This document shows, one piece after another, positions 1 to 9,775 of a stretch of DNA of 64,000 bases. The notes beneath the pieces were generated by a model. It searched no databases, had not been told where the DNA came from, and saw only the letters and a program-made list of their open reading frames with translations. Position 1 is the first letter of the stretch. Every line of letters starts with the position of its first letter. The stretch lies in the NCBI GenBank assembly GCA_030063045.1, contig JAQSEB010000206.1, forward strand, positions 1-64,000. The letters run 5' to 3'. Made by a program: the position numbers and the translations under genes. The stretch comes from Pratylenchus scribneri (lineage: Eukaryota; Nematoda; Chromadorea; Rhabditida; Pratylenchidae).

Positions 1-799
1 TATTGAAATGTCGGGGTTGCTAAAATTTAATTTCTATAACCACCAAATTAGAAAATTTTATAGGTGAAATTTAAATATAATAATCTCGAATTGAATAAAA
101 ATTTGGTGGTTAGAAGAAATAAAATTTCAGAATCTATTATTTGTCTCAATAATAGACCCTCCGGACAAGGAAAAGGAAAACTGGCCTTCCAAATTTATTC
201 GAAGTGCACAAAGGCAAATTTGGAAGAAATGGCAATTGGGTACTGTAGTTCAAAGGCGCACAAAGGCACAAACCACAAATGAAATCAATGAAAATGGCAC
301 AAAGGCTAAAAATAGAAAAGGTAAAGTCAAACGCGGAAAGGGAAAGTACCGGTGAAGATGGTCACAAAAAACCAAAAAAAAATTGGTTAAAAGGGCCAAA
401 AAGCACAAAGGCTGAAATGAAAAATACAAATGTGGAATTTTAAAAAATAAAATTATAATTACCAGGCCAAATTTCGATTAGCGAAGAAACCGATTGGGCA
501 GGTATTGGAGCAGGGTCGCCACTTATTAATTATTGATATGGGTTTATTTAATAATTAATTGATTAATTAACCGAAATTGCCTGGAATAAAAAAGGGGTCA
601 ATTACTTGGGAACTATCTACTGTAATGTGAGTATAGGCGGATTAAGGGGGAAAGTATGGGATAAGGATGTACGGATTTGATGGGGAATGAATGGGCTAAT
701 TACCGGGCAACAACAAAGGTTGCCAAAGGATTGGGCAATGCAAAGATTGCCTGAAGAAAGGATTGGGCAATTACAAAGATTGCCTGAAGAAGGGTGGAT
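1..799 (-). repeat. Truncated LTR of a third BEL/Pao copy, minus orientation
   Basis: This segment is nearly identical, in the same orientation, to the LTR of copy B that starts near 15053. The match stops at 799, after the shared GGGTGGAT, where the sequence turns into the start of the plus-strand LTR of copy A. It is therefore a partial LTR, about 0.8 of 1.0 kb, whose element would extend leftwards out of the window. It contains several copies of a GCACAAAGGC motif (about 206-410) and an imperfect tandem repeat of about 31 bp near 732-795. Confidence 0.85.
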
Positions 800-1804
800 C
801 ATTCCATTTCCAAATTTACAGTAGATTAACTCCCCTCTTTTATAAGTATATTCCCTTTAGTAAATTAGCTTTATTCATTTACATTAATCACATTTTCATC
901 AATTTCATAGCATTATAAGAAGGGAACTGGCCATTCCCGACATTGTTCATCCTAAGCCCAATTCTTTGTAAATTGGCAATTCGCTTTGGCCTTTCTTTCC
1001 CCACATCCACCCCTTCTTCAGGCAATCTTTGTAATTGCCCAATCCTTTCTTCAGGCAATCTTTGCATTGCCCAATCCTTTGGCAAACTTTGTTGTTGCCC
1101 GGTAAATTAGCCCATTCATTCCCCATCAAATCCGTACATCCTTATCCCATACTTTCCCCCTTAATCCGCCTATACTCACATTACAGTAGATAGTTCCCAA
1201 GTAATTGACCCCTTTTTTATTCCAGGCAATTTCGGTTAATTAATCAATTAATTATTAAATAAACCCATATCAATAATTAATAAGTGGCGACCCTGCTCCA
1301 ATACCTGCCCAATCGGTTTCTTCGCTAATCGAAATTTGGCCTGGTAATTATAATTTTATTTTTTTAAAATTCCACATTTGTATTTTTCATTTCAGCCTTT
1401 GTGCTTTTTGGCCCTTTTAACCAATTTTTTTTTTTGGTTTTTGTGACCATCTTCACCGGTACTTTCCCTTTCCGCGTTTGACTTTACCTTTTCTATTTTT
1501 AGCCTTTGTGCCATTTTCATTGATTTCATTTGTGGTTTGTGCCTTTGTGCGCCTTTGAACTACAGTACCCAATTGCCATTTCTTCCAAATTTGCCTTTGT
1601 GCACTTCGAATAAATTTGGAAGGCCAGTTTTCCTTTTCCTTGTCCGGAGGGTCTATTATTGAGACAAATAATAGATTCTGAAATTTTATTTCTTCTAACC
1701 ACCAAATTTTTATTCAATTCGAGATTATTATATTTAAATTTCACCTATAAAATTTTCTAATTTGGTGGTAATAGAAATTAAATTTTAGCAACCCCGACAT
1801 TTCA
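800..1804 (+). repeat. 5' LTR of BEL/Pao copy A (provisional ends)
   Basis: This is the reverse complement of 15056-16058 with only a few differences. It lies about 580 bp upstream of gag, where a 5' LTR belongs. A TATA-like CTTTTATAAGTATA lies at 833-846. The outer edge at 800 is shared exactly with the outer edge of the copy B LTR. The inner edge is uncertain because no 3' LTR exists in the window for comparison; I placed it after ACATTTCA. The outer edge does not start with the usual TG. Confidence 0.7.
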
Positions 1805-2386
1805 ATAGTACTCTATATCCAGCCGAAACTTAACCCAAGCAAATTGACAGCCAATATTAAGGGATTTTGATTTGAATTGGTTGATTATCGATTAAATTAA
1901 AGTTGAACTTTGTATTTAACCTTAATTTAATCATTTTAATTATTCAATTGAATAATTAGAATTCTAATTCAACAAGAAAATCGATTCAAAACAAGACTGG
2001 TTGAAAATTAAATTACTGCAGTAAATCTCAAATTAAAATTCGACTTTGTTTCAATTTAATTTGAGAAAGTGCAGATTACTACTCCTTGGTAATTGAACAC
2101 AAATATAAAGAGCCAATCAGTAGTAACAATCTCAGCTCCCATACCCTTATTTAGGCCAATCTGAGAAAATTAAATTGAACTTTGATTTCAATTTAATTCA
2201 AGAACCACAGTAGTTAGCCCATACCCAAATACGGTCAAATTATTTGGATTTCCGATTCAATTTACTCATTCCCCTATTTTTTGAATTGCGTTCAAAGAGC
2301 TTGCGATTGATTGAAATTTTAAGGCAATTTGCTTGCTATAATTGACTCTTTGAAGCCAATTAGATAATTTTTGCGCACATTCAATC
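1805..2386 (+). other. Leader between LTR and gag of copy A
   Basis: AT-rich, non-coding, and mirrored almost exactly in copy B (14486-15055). It holds repeated AATTAAA/TTTAATT blocks that could fold. I could not identify a tRNA primer-binding site with confidence. Confidence 0.6.
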
Positions 2387-3412
2387 ATGGCCACATTTGC
2401 TCATAGAATTCTAGACGCCAAGGAGCTATTAACAAATTATATGGATAAGGTCATCCCTGTCGTCCCAGCATCGATCAATAGCAGCCGTGAAAGGCACTTA
2501 TTGACATGCGATCAGAGACAATTAAGAACTTGGGTAGAAGAATTTGTCACTCAGATTGACGAAATAAAAGCAGCCCGAACTGCTTATCACTCGTATCTCA
2601 GCAGACTGAATGACGCAAGCAGAGTCGAAGAAAAGGCAGAATACGAAGCATTGATTAAGTAAGAAGAAATTCAAAAATTCATAAAACAAGCCGGAACAAA
2701 ACTGAACCTGATCCGGACAGCAAAAGACGGCATTGACCGACTTTTGGACAATGCTGGTGGAAGTGGCGGCGGGGGAAGGCGCTTTGTTTCGCTTCCCGCA
2801 CTCTCTTTGAAGAGTTTTGACGGTTCCCCAGGAATGTGGGATGAATTTTGGCCACTGTTTAAAACGATTATCGATGACGACACCGAAATGAATGAAGTAC
2901 AGAAAATGTCCTATTTGGATGCACAACTTCGAGGCGAAGCCAAAAAGTGCATTCTTGGGTTGTTTCCTTTTTCGGAAGATAATTATAGGCTAGCCAAGGA
3001 TTTGTTGATTGATAAATATGGCAAAAATGAGAATCTCATTCGAGATTTACACAATCAACTCTCTAGACTGCCCAAATCAGACAAGTTGTCAGACGATTTG
3101 AAACTGCAAGTCGAAGTAGAGAGAATTTGCCGTCAATTGGAACATTACAAGCAAGACTTAAAGTCACCTCAGATTTATCTCAATCTCGAACAGAAAATGT
3201 CACGTAAGGTTTTAGCCAAATATGTTGAATTGAAAACTGCAAAGTTGGCTAGCATGCCCGAGGGATCTGAATGGACTACGACTTTGTTTCGTACAGCATA
3301 CGCAATAGCGGTTGATCATCTCAAACAGATTAGGGACATCGAAACAAGATGTGGTCAAGTTACCACGACGGAGAGCAAACGCAAATCAAGGGAACGAACA
3401 AAAGAAAGTTGA
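2387..3412 (+). pseudogene. gag: gag N-terminal part, copy A (nonsense codon and frameshift)
   Basis: The reading frame from the ATG at 2387 gives the BEL/Pao gag N-terminal domain (DUF1759-like, helical, about 340 residues). It stops after 91 codons at a TAA near 2660 where copy B has TAT. The same frame then continues to 3412, where one A missing from a run (AAAGAAAG against AAAGAAAAG in copy B) shifts the frame. Gag forms the virus-like particle in this family. Comparison with copy B shows both lesions are specific to copy A, so they are decay after or during insertion and not programmed signals. Confidence 0.85.
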
Positions 3413-6400
3413 GCGAAGAAGAGCCTTTGAGCTCTACAATGAACATGGCAATTCAATATGCATTAAACAGCAATCCAGCCACTGGGAGTAATCGAACACC
3501 ATTAGGACAAAGAGCTGAAAGGCAAAGTCCGGCGAGGAATAGGTCGGAAAGCCGAGATTCCTCGACGTCCAATCATTCTTCTTCAAGCAGGCGCGAAGGA
3601 AGAAAGATGGACAAAAGGAATGATTCGCCTCATCCTGACGCCAGAGGCAGAGCAAAAGCCAGGTCAGGGAAGTCTCCAAGCACAAGTCGAAGTCGAAGTC
3701 CAGCTCGAAACCCTTGTCGCCTTTGCGATGGATTAGGACATTTCGAAATGGATTGCCCAAAATTCCGGAATAGCGAACAACGAAGAAAGACAGCTATGGA
3801 TAAAAAACTTTGCTATGTGTGCCTCAATCCTGGACATTTCGCAAGCGACTGCAGCCGATATAAGCTTAAATGTATCCTTTGTAGAACTATTAAGCATCAC
3901 CCGGCTTTATGTCCGAAACGATATACTATCAAGATCAAGAAAGAACAAGTGAATGCGAATGAGACATCCGAATCCGAAATGAGTGCTTCGACACTTGTGG
4001 CAAGCGGATGCATGAAGGATTCGACTGAAGTGCATTCTTTACTCAAATGTGCACAAATCACCGTGTACAATCCATTGGATTCAAAGAAGAAGAAAAAATG
4101 CACTTTAGGTTTCCTGGATGATGGCAGCCACAAAAGCTATGCCAAGGATTCACTCATCAAAGAATTAGGACTTGAAACTTTAAAAACAACCAACATTGAA
4201 ATTACCGGAATTGGTGGAAAGAAGTTAGGACAATTCAGAACTGGAGTCTTTGAACTCGGTCTAAAAGGAAAGGAATTGGACATGCTAATCAAAGTTCGAT
4301 CAATCAATAGTGTGATGCCCAAATTGCCTTACATCAAATACGAAGAAAAGATTCTGAATAAGCTCAAAATGAATAAGATTAAATTCAAACCAACAATGGA
4401 GGAACCAGAAATCCTGATTGGCGGTGATTATTACAATCATTTGGGCATTACACCAGTCACAGAACTGCCGAATGGATTTTGGATCAGTTCATCCAAACTG
4501 GGACCGATAATCAGCGGTGAAGGAAAAATCGAGCATTTCAATGAAATTAAATATGCCGAAAGGAACCAAACGCTTCAATATCATGAAATAGAATACAAGG
4601 AAGAAGCAATCACTGGTTGTGTGATGGATCAAACCTTTGAGTTTGACTTCAACGAAAATTCAGGAAAGGTATCAGATGCCAATCTCGATAAACTGATCGA
4701 AAGACAGAATTTGCTCGAGAATATCGGACTTTCGGATTTAATAAGCAATGATGATGAGAAATGGTTAAAGGATTTTGAAGACAAATTGTACTTCAATGGC
4801 GAAAGATATGAAGTCAAATTAAGCTGGAATGATGAAGTTCATGCACTTCCAGATAATTATGGACTCGCCATTGGAAAGCTTCGATCAACAATGAAAAAGC
4901 TGAAGGAAAATCCAGCATTGATGAAGCAATACAATGAGATCTTTGAAGATCAATTGAAAAAAGGCATAATTGAAATAGCACCAAAGAAAAGAAGTCAAGT
5001 CACACACTATCTACCTCATCACTTTGTTGAGAGGCAGGACAAAGTATTTACAAAGATTAGAATCGTGTTCGATGCAAGTGCAAAACTTCGCAAAGAGTAT
5101 CCGTCTTTGAACGAATGCTTGAACAAAGGACCCAAGCTTTACAATGATTTAACTGGAATCTTGATTCGATCAAGATTGAAGAAATATTTGATGACTTGTG
5201 ATGTTGAAAAGGCATTCCTCCAAATTGGAATCGCACCAGAGGATAGGGATGCACTTAGATTTCTTTGGTTCACAGATCCGAATGACCAAAGGACATTGAC
5301 TGAATTCAGATTCTGCAGAGTCACCTTTGGAGTGATTTGCAGTCCAGCACATTTGCAAGTGGTGCTCAACAATCATTTCAAATTGTATGAAGGAGACATT
5401 GTTCGCAATTTGGAATCGGATTCGTATGTCGACAATATATCCATCGAAATGGAAAGAGCAGAAGACACGAAAAGGAATTACGAATATTTGAAGAAAATTT
5501 TTAAAGAAGCTAACATGAATGTTCGCGAATTTACTTCAAATGCATGGCAAGAAATTCTGGAACTGCCAGAAGAAGACAGAACGGAAGGGGAAATGACTAA
5601 GCTTTTAGGCTTACATTGGAATGTTCGAAAGGACACTTTGGCGGTCAAATTCCCATACTTTGATATGGACAAGCCGATCACTCGTCGTTCAATCCTTTCC
5701 CAAATTCACAAACCATACGATCCAACTGGTTTGACTGGACCAATCGTTTTGAAAGGCAAATTGATTATGCAAAAGGTTGAAAAGGATAAGAAGTTGAAGT
5801 GGGATACAGTGATTAACAATGAATTAGTCATTGAATGGAGAAAGTTAATGACCCTTTGGAATGATCAAATGGTTGAATTTCCCCGCCTTTGTGCGGAAAT
5901 TCCCAAAGATAAAGCGAAAAGATATGAGCTTCACGCATTTTCCGATGCTTCAATCGAAGGTTTAGGCATCGCCATTTACCTACGCATTGTCGGAAAGAAT
6001 GATGAAATCTCATGCAATCTCATTTATGCCAAAAGTCTTGTGATTCCCACTCAACTGGAACGCATAGACAGAAGCATTCCATCTTTAGAATTACATGCAG
6101 CAAGATTAGCAGTCAACAACATTGGCTTTGTGAAGAAGGAAGTGGAAAAAACGATTCCAATCAATGTAATCCGTATTTGGACCGACTCCACTGACGTTGT
6201 TGATTATTTGAAAACATACAAGGAAAAGAATCGATTCATCAACAATAGAGTCAAAGTACTCAGGAAGTTTAGGGTCACACACATTCCAGGAAAAGAAAAC
6301 CCAGCAGATCTGGCTTCTCGTGGATGCACTCCAAGTGAATTGATCGATAACCCTTTGTGGTTTAAAGGACCTGATTGGATTCATTTGGAAGAAGCCAAAT

Positions 6401-8733
6401 GGCCCGAAAGCATCAGGGACTTTGATCCCAAAACATATATTCCAGTGGAAAAAGCCGGAATGCAATTGGAAATGAGCATGGCCAATATAACCCAAAATGA
6501 ACCCCTTGTGTTTCCATTGTTCAACTACGAAAATTTTTCACAATTACGCAGATTGAAGAATGCAACAGCCTACTTGATTAGAGCCATCGAATTTTTCAAG
6601 CGGAAGGGCAAATCCAAACCAGATAAGCCCATAGAATTAAATTTGGCATTTTCAGAAATGACACCTTTGAAGGTGGACGAATTAAAGGAAGCCGAAAATT
6701 TGCTTATTCTTGAAGCCCAAGCAATGTTTCCTCCATCGAATGATACTATCATCAGTCTCGGGCTCTTCCAAGAAAATCAAATTTGGAAAGCAGGAGGAAG
6801 GATTCAAAAGAGCAAAATCGAACTCAGCAGCATCCATCCAATCTTCATTGCGAAGCAAGCCCCAATCACTGACTTAATCATTAAGGAGGAACACCTGCTC
6901 AGAAAACATGCTGGTGTGACGAATCTAACTGCTGCGATTCGCACCAAATATTGGATTCCCAGTTGCCGACAAAAAATCATCCAAGTGATAAAGAAGAATA
7001 AGAAAACCCTTTGCGGTTTTTGTGCAAGATTCCAAGTCAAGGCTTACCAATATCCGGATGAACCCCCTCTCCCAGAATACAGAGTCTCGGGAGAAATGGC
7101 ATGGGAAACGGTCGGCATTGACTATTTTGGACCATTAGCAGTTAAGTCCACCTGCGGAAAGGACAAACACAAAGTTTGGGGAGCCATCTTTGCATGCGCT
7201 CGAACAAGAATGATACATTTGGAAATTGTCACAGACGCTTCAGCAGCGAAATTCGTTCTCGCTTTTACGCGATTTATTCGCCGTTGGAGAGTACCGAAGC
7301 GAATTATAAGTGACAATGGCTCAAATTTTATTTTGGGCGAAAAGGCTATCAAAGCAATGGCTGAAGAAAATGCCAAACACAGAGCAAGTTGGCATGGCAT
7401 ATACACATCGAAAGAAGTGAAAGAATTTGTCACGCAGAACCAAATTGAATGGTTCTTTAATTCCCCGTGTGACCCATGGCGCGGTGGCCAATATGAGCGG
7501 TTAATAGGGATAGTCAAATACCACATGAAGAGGGAAATCCGAAACAAGCTTTTAAGCTTTGAGGAATTATGGACAACTTTGATTGAAATCGTGCGAATCA
7601 TAAATGAAAGACCTTTGAGTTTTTTATCCGAAAACGAAGTCATTCGTCCTTTGAGACCAATTGACTTGGTTTCCCCGTCACTTTCGATGGATGGACCGGA
7701 CGTTTCATCAGAAACTTTCGATCCAAATGATCCCGATTATGTTGAGATCAGATCAAGAAAAGATAAATTGCTTGAAAGCTATAAAAATGCGCAGCTCATC
7801 GCTAATCAATTCTGGAATGAATGGAAGACTTCGTATCTACTTGGATTGAGAGAAAGGCACTTTGGATGCCTCAAAAGGGGCGAGAAGTTTCCCAAAATTG
7901 GCGATGTAGTTATAGTTGCAGATCAAAATGCGCCGCGCTCCGCTTGGAAATTAGGCAAAATCGAAGACTTTGTATCTTCACGCACAGCGCAAGTTAAAAT
8001 CGGTAATAAGCTCTTTGAACGCGCAACAAAAAACCTGTACCCACTAGAATTTGATTCGGAATCGGAAATCCAAACTAGGGGAACAGATCAGGGCAACTCT
8101 GAAGAAGATGAAAATCCCTTTGCGGATAATTATAACAATTCAATTTCAGGTGTAACGATGGTCGAGGAAGGTGTCACCCTTTACACGAATGACATGCCCA
8201 GTGACGAAATGGAATCATTGCCAGAGAAATTGACTGAAGATGAACGAATCATGCTGAAAACAACAAAGTATGATGGAAAAATATCTGTGGCTGCGCCGGT
8301 CCTTTTTCTCGGCAACGACATTCGAATAATTCGTTTGACAAAGCTCTTCCAAATAAACTTCATGCGCTGTTTATTGCTTGTCAAGTCACTCGAAGCAGCC
8401 GATTGGTGGGATTCACTTTTCCAACGCATGGACATTCGGCGTCAAGTCAAGGCATTCGTGATTTGGACCCATGATGACATAAACAACAAAGCAGCTCAAT
8501 TCATCGAAAGCCTTTTAACGGCAACTCGACACATCAAAGTCTTCTGGATTGGCTCCAATATTTATTTCCCTGATGCGACCTGCATCAGTGTGCCACTGAA
8601 CTTGGATTTGGAACTCATCCATGACCAACTCGTCGACGAAGGAATACCCTATGATAGACAAAACAAAGACTCAGCTCTCGACAAGTTCATTGATGAGGTA
8701 AAGAGCAAAACATCAAAACGCAAATGGAACGAG
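3409..8733 (+). pseudogene. pol: gag C-terminus and pol polyprotein (PR-RT-RH-IN), copy A
   Basis: After the frameshift one frame stays open to the tail-to-tail junction. It encodes an Arg/Ser-rich stretch; three CCHC-type clusters (CRLCDGLGHFEMDC near 3717, CYVCLNPGHFASDC, CILCRTIKHHPALC); a DUF1758-type protease whose active-site region reads FLDDGS near 4112 instead of DSG/DTG; and a reverse transcriptase with YVDN near 5427. An RNase H follows (FSDAS near 5938, IWTDS near 6176). The integrase has the first Asp in GIDYFGP near 7117, the second in SDNGSNF near 7310, and Glu in GGQYERL near 7485. A DUF5641-like C-terminal domain ends near 8055 with YPLEF. About 180 further residues of unknown type follow to the junction. 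RT, RNase H and integrase motifs are preserved, but the upstream frame breaks make it a pseudogene as read here. The open frame runs on to 8829 as chimeric sequence. Confidence 0.9.
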
Positions 8734-9775
8734 ATTCCTGGATGTGGTCAATGGTCGCGTTCACATGCGTTAAGAATTTCTGCCAACACTCAGGACCGAT
8801 GCAGCTTGCTGCATTTCCCTCTCGCTTGAATGGTGTTACTATTAGCACGGTCATGTTTTCAAATCTCTCTGTTCTGGGGGCAACCTTTCCTTCTCTTGGC
8901 AAAACCTTTGATGTATGGAATTCCGTTGTTTGTAACCATTTTAAGAAACCACAAAGGGTATCCAAAACGGGTTTCGTTGTCGTGAATTCTCCCTTGAGGC
9001 CCTGGGCGAGTCGAAGGTGTTTTTCAACATTTAAATAATCCTCAATCATGACTTGACCGTAAATAGAGGGATAACGTTCAAACAAATTCGGGAGTAGTCC
9101 TAACTTCGTTAGATACGTCTGAACAAGAAGCACCAGGCTGAACGAGTTCAATCCTTGATGTTTCGGATCGACAAAGCGATCGGCGAAGGAGCGGATGACA
9201 TTGCAAATGACGGGAAAAAGTGGGTTGATGTTTATTAACGTTCGCAACCATATCCCGTTAAATATCTGTTCGAGTTGATTCGAATTTCCGATCGAAATGT
9301 CGATTGCTTTCCCTTTGTATTTGATCATGAGAATGGGACATTTTTTGGACCGAATTACTAATGGCCGCTCGTCAATGGTCATCCGTCGGCAGAGTATTCC
9401 ATTCATGGCGTTCAAAAGGGCTACTGGTTCGAGGTTCACTTCAAAGGTGAACACCACTACCACGTCGAGGTCCGAACCTTTGCGCCCTAATCCGGATAGG
9501 CTTGAACCAAAGGGAAAAGCTGAAACCGATTTCCATGAGTTTAAGGCCCTATCTATCTCTTCAACAATTTCTGCCTTCTTTCTAAGCTCTTCTTCATCTT
9601 CCTTTTCTTGCTCATATTTGTCGAAGATAAGAGCCGTCAGCCGGTTTTTGTCCAAAGCTGGGTTATTGATTTGAAGATTCTCGAAAAAATGTGCGCACGC
9701 GGAATCATTTGGCTCAAAGGCCGGTTCAGTGTTTACATTTTTTTGCAATTGATCATTTATTGGCGCAAAGGCCAA
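8734..9775 (-). CDS. Cid1/GLD-2-like terminal nucleotidyltransferase, 3'-truncated
   Basis: About 347 residues belong to this protein; the open frame runs on to 8687 but those last codons are antisense pol of copy A. Residues 88-104 (FPFGSSLSGLGRKGSDLD) hold the Gly-Ser helical motif and the first two metal-binding aspartates (102, 104) of the DNA polymerase beta superfamily. A third candidate is D159 in KAIDISIG. GLNSFSLVLLVQTYL near residue 215 resembles the nucleotide-recognition region of non-canonical poly(A)/poly(U) polymerases. Such enzymes add untemplated A or U to RNA 3' ends; which base cannot be told. The first codon is TTG and overlaps the end of the NADAR ORF by 23 nt in another frame, so translation may depend on frameshifting, reinitiation or splicing. 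The C-terminal part of the PAP-associated domain is cut by the 8733/8734 junction. Confidence 0.8.

Larger units (their letters stand above)
800..8733 (+). mobile_element. BEL/Pao LTR retrotransposon copy A, 3'-truncated
   Basis: The order is 5' LTR, leader, gag (DUF1759 type with zinc knuckles), aspartic protease, reverse transcriptase, RNase H and integrase, all on the plus strand; this is the BEL/Pao order. Homology to copy B ends after AAATGGAACGAGAT at 8733. From 8734 the sequence is the opposite-strand nucleotidyltransferase of copy B. The 3' accessory genes and 3' LTR of copy A are therefore missing. Coding is broken by a stop near 2660 and a 1-nt deletion near 3409, so this copy is not autonomous. 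Confidence 0.9.

Noticed and set aside
64..282. 72-codon ORF found three times (64-282, 1526-1744, 15116-15334)
   Set aside because: It lies within the LTR, mostly antisense to the element, and its recurrence is explained by the LTR copies. It has no motif and its first codon is not ATG.
7122..7643. 173-codon minus-strand ORF, also seen at 11782-12303
   Set aside because: Antisense shadow of the conserved integrase region in copies A and B.
8687..8829. Extra coding on both strands across the tail-to-tail junction (end of the nucleotidyltransferase ORF and of the copy A pol ORF)
   Set aside because: Beyond 8733/8734 each frame reads the antisense of the other element; these codons are chimeric and not original protein.
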